Assembly: GCA_030770535.1 (NCBI GenBank)
Contig: JASVEC010000074.1
Span: 31,343 to 95,342 of the forward strand
DNA length: 64,000 bases
Direction: 5' to 3'
Source: Batkoa obscura
Lineage: Eukaryota > Entomophthoromycota > Entomophthoromycetes > Entomophthorales > Batkoaceae
In this document: positions 45,694 to 57,325 of the stretch, piece by piece
Position numbering within the stretch: the first letter of the stretch is position 1
Layout of the letters: each line of letters begins with the position of its first letter
Notes under the pieces: model-generated
Seen by the model: only the letters and a program-made list of their open reading frames with translations
The model's database searches: none
What the model was told of the DNA's origin: nothing
Translations under genes and position numbers: made by a program

Positions 45694-47405
45694 TTATTCA
45701 GTTTTAGCTTTAGTAGATACTTGCTTATACAATTTGTACACGAGTTTTGATAAAAAATATAAAGATAATAAAGATAATAAAACACCTGATATCAGTGATA
45801 AAATAGCAGCACCATAGATATCAATACCTTTAGCTTGGATAAAGGACATTTGATTGGATACTGGAATAAGATGTTTGACTTCACAAGGTGGTAAATCGGA
45901 ACTAGGATTATAAGGTTCATATTTTCTACATGATTTAGCAGTATAAGCATGCTGCTCAAATAAGTCAACTGCATATCCAAGTCTTCTTGAGTTGTGATGC
46001 GAGATGGTCTTCATCCTTGATAGATTTGATTTGAATTTATTATCTTTGTCTTCAATAATGGTCTTAAATTGTTCCTTCAAAGACTCGGGTGTAAAATCAT
46101 ATTTGTTAACAAATAACCCAGTTCCAGCTTCTTCTAGTTACGTGCATTTCTTGGTTGATCTCCAAACAATGCTAAGCATAATACTGGTGTACCTGAATAA
46201 ATAGCTTCAAAGGTAGATTCCAATCCACCATGAGATATAAATAATTTAGTATTCTTATGATTTAAGACTGAAACTTGTGGAGCCCAAGACAATAGTTTAA
46301 TTTTATCATTCTTTCCTTCGAATAAATCTTGTACTTTTACTTTTCCTCCTTTACCATCATCTACCTCTATCGGGAAATCATCTTGATTAGTACGTCCTAA
46401 TCCCCATACTACTCCATCAATCACACCTTCCTCAATAGCTAACAAAGATCCCTCTAAAATTCGCTTTGTCAAATTATCATTTAATACCGAATTCGAACCA
46501 AATGCAATAAACAAAATATTTTGGTTGTTGTTTAAGAAGACATCTAATTCAGGTGTTAAACTGTCTTTGTTTTCTGATACAATTGGCCCAACATTAATTA
46601 AATTTGGAATCAAATTGGAAGCTGGCTCGAATCCGATAAAAGTATTTGCAACGTTTATTCCATAATTTAATCCTGCATGTATTCCGCTATTAGGCGGAAT
46701 TCCATACTTTACTCTCATCTTATTTTCCATATGGGTAATCTGAGATAAATGGTATACGCTAATTATTGGTTTTATAACTTGAGAATAGAAGCGTTCAATA
46801 AAAGACATATCTTTAGTATAAATTGGGCCGTATTCAAATCCCATAGTAATAAATGGCTCCATAGTTAACCCTACACCATCAGTAGTTTGATACCCAGTAA
46901 TTAAAGGAATCCCTAAATGCTTCGCTAAATCTATACAGGGATGCGCAAAGAAATCACAAACCAAAAGATCCGGTTTGGTTTCTATAATGTAATCTTTGAA
47001 ATTCTGAAAGGTAAGGTCATAACTTCTAGCAAAAAGTGGCCCAAGCGTCTTCTTCATCATTTTGGCAGAATCCTCTGTACTCTTTTCTAAAATGTGCTTT
47101 TTCATCATACTTCTCATTTTGCCTTCATCAAGGAGTCCGCCGCCCAAAGAATAATTCCCAACATTATATCCTTTGGCAAATCTGACATTTTCTTCTAATG
47201 TTGCGTAAGTTACTTTGTGTCCTCTATATGTTAGCTGATCTCCTATTTCCAGTACGGATTTAATATGACTTCTTCCTCCAAGTGCTGAGTGTACTACAAT
47301 ATTCAATTTGGGACTTGTATTTAAATCGAATACTTGTCCTTTACCAGTGAATCCATTTAATCCTTCTAATAATCCAGTGCCAAATATAAGTGGTAATAGT
47401 TTCAT
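45694..47405 (-). pseudogene. UDP-glycosyltransferase 1, one frameshift
   Basis: Membrane UDP-glycosyltransferase of the UGT family, which moves a sugar from a UDP-sugar to a small acceptor. The N-terminal part (47405 down to 46134) has a signal peptide (MKLLPLIFGTGLLEGLNG) and acceptor-domain motifs VVHSALGGRSHIKSVLEIGD and RGHKVTYAT; the His of RSHIK matches the family's catalytic base. It then has the donor motif SWAPQVSVLNHKNTK...SHGGLES...GDQPRNAR. Near 46133 the reading frame slips: the sister gene at 57326 has TTT where this copy has TT. The C-terminal 128 residues continue in the next frame to a membrane helix (about 46080-45694). Everything else is intact, so this is either a very young pseudogene or an assembly error in a T run. 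Confidence 0.8.
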
Positions 47406-48252
47406 TTTCCAATAAATATTTAATCAAATTACTCGAATTTTACTTTTATTTTTTATTTTTCATTTCTAGTCATTTTATACAATTTCTTTCATTTGTATTA
47501 CTCATTATCTAATCGGTAAACCTTGATTTGAATTTCGGGCTATGATCGGATAACTTTGGCATTAAAATTGCTCAATCATTATTCAATCTTGACAATTGAA
47601 TTAGTGGGTGCAGCAGCGTAATCATGCTCCAATTTTACCCTTTTGAAACTACCATTATTTCCATTTATATATAATTTACTTAACTTTGATTAGCAACTCA
47701 ATTTTTAAAATGAAGGGATTATATTGATGGATAGCATGGTATTAAGTCTACTAACAATTAATAAAAATGCTGTATTTACATAAATAAGTTCTTTCAGGTT
47801 CTTTGCCTTTATTGTTTAAGAAATACAGAATTACTAATTTAATAAACAAAGGTATTATTTATGTTGAAATAAAATTTAAGTTGAGCTCCAAGATTTTACC
47901 AAGAAATATATCGGATTTTAATCCGATCTTAAAAAATAGCTTGAATTTAAAAAATTTAGCTACTATTAAGCAAAACATGAATTTTATTATTTTTATCAGA
48001 TTAAAGCTTAAATTATTTACTTTAACGATAATCCCGAACTCCTATTAGTACAAATAAATTAACTAACTCTATCAAACCCATTTTGTTGATATTATCATGC
48101 CCTTGAAGTTTGATTAGTAAGCTTATAGCGAAAGCTCCCTCAATTCATATTAACAAATAAATATATAGTTTTAAAATGTGTAATTTTCAAAACTATGGTT
48201 TAACAAGTATATCGTATAAAATTAAGAAATATATAAATTGAGGATCTTCATT
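47406..48252. other. Upstream of glycosyltransferase 1, no gene
   Basis: AT-rich. A short ORF at 47803-48048 looks like chance. Confidence 0.4.
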
Positions 48253-48349
48253 TGGGGATGTTTTTGACTTCACTACTTTTCCATTTTTTAAGCACTATTT
48301 GAGCGGAAAATTTGTTAGTAAAATTTTTAAACACAAAAACACATCCTCA
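48253..48349 (-). mobile_element. MITE-like element with TT flanks
   Basis: Minus-orientation copy (TGGGGATGTTTTTGAC to CATCCTCA); TT on both sides. Confidence 0.8.
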
Positions 48350-49000
48350 TTTAATAGAAGACTTATAATTCAAATCATATTACTACATAGAAGTTGATTG
48401 GAACTCTTTGTTTTCTACTTTATACCAACTTTATGTCAAAACTAACATCTATACTCCCATAATATTATTTATTTCATTTATTGTTTTAACCATAAATTTC
48501 AAAAGCGTCTTTTTGCAATAAATACTCCGCTATTGTATAAATCCCTTTATATTAAATGGAGTCAATTGCATGATTTAAAACAAAAATTAAATGAAATTCT
48601 ACCTCTATTTGAAATTTAAAAAACTTATTTTTATAAAACCATATAGAGATGATTAAGTTAATTTCATTTTTTAGCCAGTTTTTAGAATTTAAATTATAAA
48701 TAGAGTAACGAATAAAACGATAAATAATACATAATTTTAAATATTTTATCTTGAGAACTTTGCTTAAAATTCTATAAAAATAAATTCTATTAAAAAGCAA
48801 AAGTACCTAACAGTTTCAGAAAATTATAACAAAAATCTAATACATAACAACGTATAAGCCAATACAATTAATTCTTCTAATTAGTTCTTTCAAAACATGA
48901 TTTAAACAGTATACTGTAAAAATTTCATTCAATAAAAATTATTAGGTTAGCAAAACCTTAACTCAGCCTATATATCAACATCAATTGAAGTTTTAATATA
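48350..49000. other. Intergenic, nothing assignable
   Basis: No gene or repeat recognised between the two MITE copies. Confidence 0.4.
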
Positions 49001-49100
49001 TAGGGATGTTCTTTTTGGTTTCATCATTTTTTCCATTTTTTAAGCGCTATTTGAGCAAGAGATTACTAGTAAAACTCCCAAATGAAAAAATACATCCCCA
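49001..49100 (-). mobile_element. MITE-like element, first of a close trio
   Basis: Minus-orientation copy (TAGGGATGTTCTTTTTGG to CATCCCCA), flanked by TA. Confidence 0.82.
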
Positions 49101-49134
49101 TATAAATAATATATTTTTATAAAATTTTATTATA

Positions 49135-49235
49135 TGGGAATGTATTTTTGTGTTTAAGAATTTTACTAACAAATTTTCCGCTCAAATAGTGCTTAAAAAA
49201 TGGAAAAAGTAATGAAACCAGAAAAAATATTCCCA
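49135..49235 (+). mobile_element. MITE-like element, second of the trio
   Basis: Plus-orientation copy (TGGGAATGTATTTT to ATTCCCA), flanked by TA, 34 bp after the previous copy and in the opposite direction. Confidence 0.85.
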
Positions 49236-49237
49236 TA

Positions 49238-49336
49238 TAGAGATATATACTTTTGTTTAAGAATTTCATTAGCAATTATTCTACTTAAATAACGCTTGAA
49301 AAATGGAAAAAGTGATGAAATCAAAAAATACCACTA
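49238..49336 (+). mobile_element. MITE-like element, third of the trio
   Basis: More diverged plus-orientation copy (TAGAGATATATACTTTTG to CCACTA). It abuts the second copy with only TA between them, as if one had inserted into the target duplication of the other. Confidence 0.78.
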
Positions 49337-49420
49337 TATTTAAACTCATCTTGAATTTATTGAATGAATGGTGAGGTAAATAATTTTAATACATGTTTAT
49401 ACTTGACCGACCATGTGATC

Positions 49421-49493
49421 GCCTTCTTGGCTCAGTTGGCAGAGCGTCCGCCTAGTAAGCGGAAGGTCATTGGTTCGATTCCGATAGAAGGCA
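49421..49493 (+). tRNA. tRNA-Thr(AGT)
   Basis: 73-nt cloverleaf. The acceptor stem GCCTTCT pairs with AGAAGGC, followed by discriminator A. D arm GCTC...GAGC; anticodon stem TCCGC/GCGGA around loop CTAGTAA with anticodon AGT; T arm ATTGG-TTCGATT-CCGAT. No intron. A B-box-like GGTTCGATTCC is present for RNA polymerase III, and T runs follow downstream. It looks fully functional. Confidence 0.95.
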
Positions 49494-50024
49494 AAGTCTT
49501 TGAGAAGATTATAATTTTGCTATTCTTAGTTTAATTTATTACATAAATCAAAAGCATTTAAAGCACACTTTTTTACATTTGAATACTAGATCAAATATAT
49601 TTGTTAATTATAATATATAATACAAAACCAATAAGCACGATATTTACTAAAACTGTTTTAAATTTCAAACTTAAACTATTTTTTAGTTCATTTGATAAAA
49701 TAATGACTCGACTTCAAAATAAAAAAGATTTAATACTCTATATCAGCGTAAATGAGCTTTAACTATTATGATTTTAAATTAATTAGATTGTTAGTTTATA
49801 ATTATTAATTTTGATATGTTTTTATAAAGTCATGAAGTTAGAGCCAATTTGAATAATATATTTAAATCCCAAAAAGTGGACCATACTACAACAAATTTGG
49901 AGCTTATATAAAATATTTATGTTTCATAGCTATTTATACAAGTACATTTGGTACAAAATCAATCATAATTTTAGGTTGGAATAAAAACATGTTTTAATGA
50001 AATGTGGCACCCAATGTTCCGATA
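49494..50024. other. Intergenic, nothing assignable
   Basis: AT-rich, no gene. Confidence 0.4.
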
Positions 50025-50122
50025 CGGGGATGTATTTTTTTATTTAAAAATTTTACTAATAATTTTCCTTTCAAGTAACGCTTAAAAATGGAAAAAGTGA
50101 TGAAATCAAAAAAACATTCCCA
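50025..50122 (+). mobile_element. MITE-like element
   Basis: Plus-orientation copy (CGGGGATGTATTTT to ATTCCCA). Left flank TA, right flank TG. Confidence 0.8.
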
Positions 50123-50476
50123 TGTTTTCTAATGAACAGTAAAAAATTAGAAGCCACAAAATAAGTCCTAACTCATGATCTTTTAACCGATTTCAACAAG
50201 ATTAGAAAGACATAAACTGCTTAACTTTAATCGAAGTAGCAAAATAACACTAAAAAAAGCAAATATCAAAATAAAATCATGTTTATATATTAGAGACTAT
50301 TTTTTATTGAAGTGTTCATAACCTTGTTGAGAATAGCAAAATATCATACTTCTATTTTGGGTTTCTAATTTTTTATATTTTCTTAGATAATACATTGGAA
50401 CATGATCTATGAATATAATATAATATAAAATTTTATAAAAAGCAAAACCGTAATTTTTACACATATGAATAAAAAG
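50123..50476. other. Promoter region of glycosyltransferase 2
   Basis: AT-rich, no ORF; it leads to the TATA box at 50477. Confidence 0.4.
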
Positions 50477-50484
50477 TATAAAAG
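50477..50484 (+). promoter_or_regulatory. TATA box of glycosyltransferase 2
   Basis: TATAAAAG, 50 bp before the ATG at 50534. Confidence 0.55.
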
Positions 50485-50533
50485 TTTGAGTTTAAACTTT
50501 AGGAAATATGTTGTTTAAATCAGCTTTTCAAAA

Positions 50534-52021
50534 ATGAAAACAAATATTTTAATTGCAGTCGCTTATCTTTCTCAATTAATATCAGGCTACAACATACTAA
50601 TTCACTCTTCAGCAGGTGGAAGGTCACATATACGATGGTTATTAGAGGTTAGTGAAACTCTTTCCGATATGGGGCATACAGTAACATATCTAAGCGATGA
50701 TTCCAATTTACAAAATAGCCAATCCAACAAGATAAAGAAAGTAAGTACGGGGGAAAGTCCTTATAAAGATGCGGGTATATATTTCCATGATGCAATCAAT
50801 AATCTTCAAAAGAAAAGCCATCAAGAAGTTTCTGCAAAATTATTAGATGTCTTACTCATGATAAGCTATCGGGCGAATTTTAATGAGCTGCATAAGTTTA
50901 TTGAGATCAATAGAGATTTAGATTTAATTATATGCGATTTTTTAACACCAGCATGTGTGGATTTAGCTTTATTGAAAAATATACCATTAGCTATTAACTT
51001 CCAAAGTTTTGATGTATTTGGCAGCGTAAAACCTACATATTCGTCTAATCTTGATGACAATTTTTTTGACATAATTGGGTTATTAAAAGAATATTATTCT
51101 TATCACAATACATTAAAAAAACTCAATTTAGTGAGAAACTCTTTTGGTATTTCTAACCAAAACTACTTGTCTGCAGACTACTCAAAAACACTCAATTTAG
51201 TTCACTCTTTCTCAGGGTTGGAATTAAGTAAAGTGCCTAGTCATTTTCATCTGGTTGGACCTATATTCAACTCTACTTCGCCTATAATAGAAAACGAGGC
51301 CATTTTGAATATTTTAAATAGTAAAAAGAGAATCGTATATATAGCGTTTGGGAATAATGCACAATTACCAATGGAGGCTCATGAAGCAATAATTAAAAGT
51401 ATGTCAAGTTTACTTGCGGATTCTACAATAGATTCGGTGATCTACTCTACTCATTATTCGTGCGTAAACCCTAATATTTATTGTGGTAGCAATTTACCAC
51501 AAATAAATATATTGAACAGCCCTAATGTTAAGTTATTTGTATCTCACTGTGGTATGGAATCAGTATTAGAATCTATTAATAGCACTAAGCCAGTACTATG
51601 TGTCCCTTTATTTGCTGATCAACCATGCTCAGCAAGAAGGTTATCAAATTTAAAAGTAGGAGATTATCTAATGTTCAAAGATTTGAACGAAGATAATTTA
51701 ACAAAAAAAGTAAGTAAATTATTAAGCAGCCTAGATGATAGTAAAATGATTGCCCTTAACAGTATAATGAAGATAAATAGCAAAGATTCAAAAGAAAGGG
51801 CACTTGGTTTAATATTAAATTATATTCAAAAAAGTAAGTCTTGTAACAATCAGTTACCTTGCTATAAACCAACCGTTGAATTGAAATTTTATTGGCAATA
51901 CTATTCGTTATTATTACCTGCCTTCCTTATACTATCTTGTTCTACTTTTATAGCATTGTTTATTTGGATTAAAGCGTTAACTAAGTTCATGAAACTATCC
52001 AAGAAGGGTAAAAGTGACTAG
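50534..52021 (+). CDS. UDP-glycosyltransferase 2, divergent member (495 aa)
   Basis: Predicted type-I membrane enzyme of the secretory pathway. Signal peptide at residues 1-18 (MKTNILIAVAYLSQLISG). N-terminal acceptor domain with ILIHSSAGGRSHIRWLLEV and MGHTVTYLSD; the RSHIR His fits the catalytic base. Donor domain near 330-370 with SPNVKLFVSHCGMESVLE and then VPLFADQPCSARR. Compared with the other three copies, the WAPQ segment is lost (NLPQINILNSPN instead) and the second residue of HGG is Cys (HCG). The C-terminus has one membrane helix (about 455-480) and a Lys-rich tail. It is the only member of the cluster that has diverged over its whole length and shows no shared identity tract. The changed donor motif could alter sugar choice or weaken activity. 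Confidence 0.86.
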   Translation: MKTNILIAVAYLSQLISGYNILIHSSAGGRSHIRWLLEVSETLSDMGHTVTYLSDDSNLQNSQSNKIKKVSTGESPYKDAGIYFHDAINNLQKKSHQEVSAKLLDVLLMISYRANFNELHKFIEINRDLDLIICDFLTPACVDLALLKNIPLAINFQSFDVFGSVKPTYSSNLDDNFFDIIGLLKEYYSYHNTLKKLNLVRNSFGISNQNYLSADYSKTLNLVHSFSGLELSKVPSHFHLVGPIFNSTSPIIENEAILNILNSKKRIVYIAFGNNAQLPMEAHEAIIKSMSSLLADSTIDSVIYSTHYSCVNPNIYCGSNLPQINILNSPNVKLFVSHCGMESVLESINSTKPVLCVPLFADQPCSARRLSNLKVGDYLMFKDLNEDNLTKKVSKLLSSLDDSKMIALNSIMKINSKDSKERALGLILNYIQKSKSCNNQLPCYKPTVELKFYWQYYSLLLPAFLILSCSTFIALFIWIKALTKFMKLSKKGKSD

Positions 52022-52329
52022 ATTAGATCAATCACAGATCTTAATCTTTATCCCAGAATTCACTTTAAATTTAGGGATCATATCAAACACTATAAATAAA
52101 ACAGAATCATTGATTATTTTAGTTTATTTTATTAAGTTCTGCTTAAGCATTTCTGATATTTATAAGAGACGCACATCCATGTTATACCTTTTTAAGGTCC
52201 TATATTATAGCGTTTTATAAGCATAGACATTTGAATTAAAGAACAATTTAAATGTATATTCAATAGTGGAAATTTAAAATAATAAAACAAAAAAGCTAGA
52301 AACAATCAAAATAGACATTTCCTTTAGTA
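52022..52329. other. 3' flank of glycosyltransferase 2
   Basis: Short spacer before the tRNA-Arg gene. The 68-aa frame that overlaps the gene end looks like chance. Confidence 0.4.
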
Positions 52330-52402
52330 AGCTCCCTGCGGGACTCGAACCCGCAATCCTCAGATTAGAAGTCTGATGCCTTATCCATTAGGCCAAGGGA
52401 GC
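52330..52402 (-). tRNA. tRNA-Arg(TCT)
   Basis: 73-nt cloverleaf on the minus strand. Acceptor GCTCCCT pairs with AGGGAGC, discriminator T. Anticodon stem CAGAC/GTCTG-like around loop CTTCTAA with anticodon TCT; T arm GCGGG-TTCGAGT-CCCGC, a good B box. No intron. Confidence 0.94.
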
Positions 52403-52666
52403 TCTGCTCTCTATTAGGTAAACTATTTATAATTCTATACTTTTACTTTAAAATTAGTATAAAATAAATTTTTACTAATATAAATTTATGATACTAAGAT
52501 CAAACAACGAAACTTTATTTAATAAATAGTTAAAATTTGATGTTTTGTCAATAATAGATATCAATATTTCAATATTTCATAAAGTTTTTGTTTTAGTTGC
52601 AATTATTCATATTTAAATTAATCTATACTATAATAAAATTAGCTTAGACTATAAAATAACAATAAG

Positions 52667-52765
52667 TGGGGATGTATTTTTGTGTTTAAGAATTTTATTA
52701 ACATCTTTCCACCCAAATAATGCTTAAAAGATGGAAAAAGTAATTAAGCCAAAAAAACATCCCTA
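52667..52765 (+). mobile_element. MITE-like element between tRNA-Arg and glycosyltransferase 3
   Basis: Plus-orientation copy (TGGGGATGTATTTTTGTG to CATCCCTA). It begins about 265 bp upstream of the tRNA-Arg gene. Confidence 0.82.
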
Positions 52766-53250
52766 TATGATATAGATTAATTTTAATTTGAACCGGAACT
52801 CGGAGCTTAAATTTAGGCATTTATAGATTCAAAGTTTAATCGTTAAGGATCAGATTGAAAATAAAGTATGGTTTAATAGTGGAACTCCTTAATATTATTA
52901 AAAAGGAAATAACAATTAATTCAATTTGAACAAAAGTAAGTGATAACTTTGCTTCAATTCTTTTATTATCGTAGTTAATTTTATAATACATTACAATAAT
53001 AAGATGCTATTTCTCCAGCTTTATTTATTATAGTTCAAATAATGTTAATTAAATAAATATGGAAATAGTTGATTATAAAATTAAAACCAACTAATAGAGT
53101 TACATAATCATTTATATTCAATTGATGATAAATAATCAGATTGCTTAATTTAATAGAGCTTATAGTTTATTATCCGTCCGAAATTTACAATTATATGACC
53201 TTAAAACAATCTAGTAAACAATATTTAATAAATGACCCAAAAAATGAAAC
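52766..53250. other. Promoter region of glycosyltransferase 3
   Basis: AT-rich, no ORF. Confidence 0.4.
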
Positions 53251-53258
53251 TATATAAA
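53251..53258 (+). promoter_or_regulatory. TATA box of glycosyltransferase 3
   Basis: TATATAAA, 49 bp before ATG 53300. It supports that start over any upstream non-ATG start. Confidence 0.55.
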
Positions 53259-53299
53259 GATTGAATTATAAACGTCAATCTATAAACAAAAAAGTCAAA

Positions 53300-55010
53300 A
53301 TGAAGATATCATTATTAATAGCAGCTCTTCCATTTTTAAATTCGCTAAATGGATTTAGTGGTAAAGGAGAGTTATTTGATAGTAATAGCAGTCCTAAATT
53401 AAATGTTGTAGTACACTCAGGAGTTGGTGGTAGAAGTCACATAAAGCCAGTTTTAGAAATAGGGGATGAGTTAGCAAATAGGGGACATAAAGTAACTTAT
53501 GCAACAATCGAAGAAAATATTCGATTTTTAAAAGGATATAATATTGGAAATTACTCTTTAGGAAAAGGATTCCTTGATGATACTGCTATGAGAAATATGA
53601 TGAAAACTCGTATTTTAAGTAAAAGTTCAGAAAGCACCTCTAGCTTAATGAGAAAGAGGTTGGCACCCATTCTTTCCAGGAGTTATGAGGATTTATATCA
53701 TCCGTTGAAAGATTATCTTATTGAAACTAAACCAGATCTTTTGGTTTGTGATTTCTTTGCTCATACATGTGCTGATTTAGCAAAGTACTTAGGTATCCCA
53801 TTGATTAATGGTTATCAAACTACAGATGGCATTGGTTTAGCTATAGAACCTTTTATCACCACAGGGTTTGACTATGGTCCTCTTTATACTAAAGATATGT
53901 CCTTTATTGACCGTTTTTATTCACAAGTTATTAAATCAGTAGTTAGTGGATATTATTTATCTCAAGTCACTCAACTAGAAAATGAAATAAGGAAAAGATA
54001 TGGAATTTCGTCTACCTATGGAGTACATGCTGGATTAGATTATGGATTAAGTATTGCAAATACTTTTGTTGGATTTGAGCCAGCTCTGGACTACCACCAG
54101 CTATAATTCAAGTAGGACCCTTATATCTGAAAACAAAGATACTTTAGGATTGAAATTAGAAGGATTTTTAAACCTTCATGAAAATACTTTGTTCATTGCT
54201 TTTGGCTCAAATTCAGTACTAAATGAACATTTAACCAAAAAAATATTAGAAGCATCTTTATTGGCAATTGAAGAAGGGATCATTGATGCAGTATTATGGG
54301 GATTAGGACGTACAAAACAAAGTGATTTTCCAGTGGAAGTAAATGATGGTAAAGGCGGAAAAGTGAAAGTACAAGATTTATTCGAAGGAAAGAATGATAA
54401 AATTAAGCTATTGTCTTGGGCTCCACAAGTTTCAGTCTTAAATCATAAGAATACTAAATTATTCATATCTCATGGTGGATTAGAATCTACCTTTGAAGCT
54501 ATTTATTCAGGTACACCAGTATTATGCTTAGCATTATTTGGAGATCAACCAAGAAATGCACGTAAACTAGAAGAAATTGGAACTGGGATTTATATTGATA
54601 AATTTACTTTTACATCCAAATCATTAAAAGAGCAGCTTAAAATTATAATTGAAGATAAGGATGATAAATTCAAATCAAATTTATCAAGAATGAAGACAAT
54701 CTCTCATCATAATTCAAGAAGGCTCAGTTATGCTGCTGATGTGTTTGAACAACATGCTTATACTGCTAAAGCATGTAGAAAGTATGAACCTTATAATGTT
54801 GACTCTAATTTGCCACCTTGTGAAATCAAACATCTTACTCCAGTATCAAATCAAATGTCCTTTATACAAGCTAAAGGTATCGATATTTATGGTACTGCTA
54901 TTTTGATATTATTATCAAGTTTTATTTTATCATTATGTCTATTATATTTCTTATCAAAACTTGTATACAAGTTGTATAAACAAATAGCTACTAAAACTAA
55001 AACTGAATAA
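53300..55010 (+). pseudogene. UDP-glycosyltransferase 3, two nearby frame breaks
   Basis: Same family and layout as gene 4: signal peptide (MKISLLIAALPFLNSLNG), VVHSGVGGRSHIKPVLEIGD, RGHKVTYAT, then donor motif SWAPQVSVLNHKNTK...SHGGLES...GDQPRNAR, and a C-terminal membrane helix. Near 54090-54125, in the linker after FVGFEPA, the frame slips twice by one base within about 40 bp; the intervening bases still spell LPPAIIQVGP as in the sister genes. Because that peptide is preserved, an intron is unlikely. The 3' half from about 54129 to 54790 is almost identical to gene 4, apart from a short patch (NEHLTKK against TPIISRK). Young pseudogene or uncorrected deletions in the assembly are both possible. 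Confidence 0.8.
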
Positions 55011-56849
55011 ATAAACGACTTTAATAATATTTTGTTTATATTATCTAATTGACTATTTTACAACTTTTACTAAAAGAGAAAATAGTATTGTTAACTCCAA
55101 AATTTTATTAACATATAAGATACATATTTAGGCTCAAAACTATTTGAGTCTAATACTTATCTTCAAAATTGTATTCAATTCAACGGTGTGTCTCATTTAT
55201 AGTTTACTCAATTCTAGCTCAGATCCACAACTTCAAGCCTCTTATCAGTGAATATTGTTTATTTAATTGAGTCAAAATAGATGTCAAAGTAGCCTATAGA
55301 TTTTTAATATTTTTATACCAAATCTTTATAGACTCCTTGAGCAGATACTTATATCAACAGCCTTTCTCTTAATCCTAAGTCATGGACAATTAATTTTGAT
55401 TTTACAAATATTATTTTACCTGATTATAATTATATACAATCATTATTTGTAAGTTCAGTTACTAGATTTTTCCACAAGATATTTTATTTTCCTAGCTTCA
55501 ATTTGATTACGAGTCCTCTTCCTATTTCAGTTCTTTTCCTAAAGTAGCTTTTACCAATCAACCGCGAATGTAAGCACTCTTTTGTTTCAACTCAATAGCT
55601 CTTGAAATACTTAAACTAGTTTACTCCCCACAAATTTCCCCCTTGGATCATCAAATTTCTCTCCTCCATAGAATTCTAAAGGCTCTTTCCTTTTTTTTGG
55701 AACAAAACTATTGCTTTCCCTTGTGTTTAGTATGTTTAAAAAAACAAAAAATTCAAATTTTTATTTTTTGTTTGTATACAGACGTTGCAGCTCTTTTTAT
55801 AATGTTATAAAGTGTTTATTTAAGAGTAAAATAATTTCTAAAATTCCATCAATATATAAGGGCTAACCTTTAAAAAAAGCCACTTAGGTAAATAACTCAA
55901 CTATAAAAATTATTCTCAGTATTTTTCAAAAGGGTTGCAACAGCTGTAGCATTGTTACAATGTGTTTTCAAAGCTTAAGAATTTCCTCCAATAAACCCTA
56001 CTAAAAATACATATTCATCCTCCTTCTATAGCTGTGTTACTTCTGAATAGGAGAGAGATCTTTTAAGGAGTATCAATCCATTCAACGCTACACAAACCTC
56101 TTCAAAAATCCAAACAAAGCTTTCAAGAAATAAATTGGACGAGCATAGTGGATCTAACTTATCCTACTCCAAACTTGGGTTAAAGTTTTTGCCCTTTGCC
56201 TTTTATCTTATCTTTATTTAAATTTTCCCTGTCCTAAATAAACCAAACCTTCTGTGTAAATTAGTGATTTAAAAAAGATTAAATTCAAATGCCTGAAATA
56301 CTAAAATTCTAAAAATTATGTAAGTGGAATTTCAAGTTAGCTTATTTAATAAATGAGACCACACACCATATTTTTACATAAATACTTAAGTTATTTGAAC
56401 ATTCTATTTGTCAATGTTTAGTGATTATATAATGTAATCTATAAAGTAATCTGACTTTTTTTATAGGCCAAGCCCCAAGGGTAATTAACTGCAACTATGA
56501 AACTAATTTTCATAAAATTTGACCTAATTATTCAAGAAACAAATTCCAGTCAAGAATACATTATTAATTAGATTAAGGCAGCTAAATAACACCCTTCACT
56601 ATAGTGTTAGTTTTTAATCTTCTAAGAAGCTATTTTAAATCAAGAAAAAGCAGTTAGTTTTATTATTAATGACTGCAAATAGAGTTAATTAATCTGTAGT
56701 GAAAGAAACCAAAATTTTCTGATAAAAAACAGCTCTTTATTAAAAATTCTAAAAATTAAAACTAGTATTGCAACCTATGGCCTATTTTCTGCATAAATCA
56801 AAAAGATCAGATTACCTTATAAATCACTTTATAAACAATCAATAGGCTA
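55011..56849. other. Spacer between glycosyltransferases 3 and 4
   Basis: No gene over 1.8 kb; somewhat less AT-rich near 55200-56200 but with stops in all frames. Confidence 0.4.
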
Positions 56850-56944
56850 TGGGACTGTTTTTTTGGTTTCGTCACTTTCCCATTTTTTAAGCGCTATTCG
56901 AGCGGAAAGGTTGTTAAGTTCCTAAGCATAAAAACACATTCCCA
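56850..56944 (-). mobile_element. MITE-like element
   Basis: Minus-orientation copy (TGGGACTGTTTTTTTGG to ATTCCCA), flanked by TA. Confidence 0.8.
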
Positions 56945-56965
56945 TATACTTGAATGAAAATAACA

Positions 56966-57062
56966 TGAGGATGTTTTTTTGGCTTCATCACTTTTTCCAT
57001 CTTTTAAGCGCTATTTGAGTGGAAAAACTATCACTAAAATTTAAGCATAAAAATACATCCCA
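56966..57062 (-). mobile_element. MITE-like element
   Basis: Minus-orientation copy (TGAGGATGTTTTTTTGGC to CATCCCA), only 21 bp after the previous copy and in the same direction. Confidence 0.8.
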
Positions 57063-57325
57063 GGTGAATTTAATTTTAGCTTATTGAGTTTTTTAAAAGC
57101 AAAAGAATATTCTCAATACTACCTTTACTTCAATAAAGCAACTCTATTGACGGCTTTGTTTCATAAGTTAGGCAACTTGAATATTTATTTGTTTTTACAG
57201 TAGAGATATAAGAAACATATTTATATTTAATACATATATATATAACAATTAATAATATTTAATATCCCTTTATTTATTTAAAAAACAGTGATACTAATAA
57301 TAATAAGAAATGTAGTTCACTTTGT

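Noticed and set aside
53261-53299. Longer N-terminus for glycosyltransferase 3
   Set aside because: It would begin at TTG only 10 bp after the TATA box; ATG 53300 opens directly into the signal peptide.
54080-54130. Small intron in glycosyltransferase 3
   Set aside because: The bases still encode the conserved linker peptide in a shifted frame, which an intron would not preserve.
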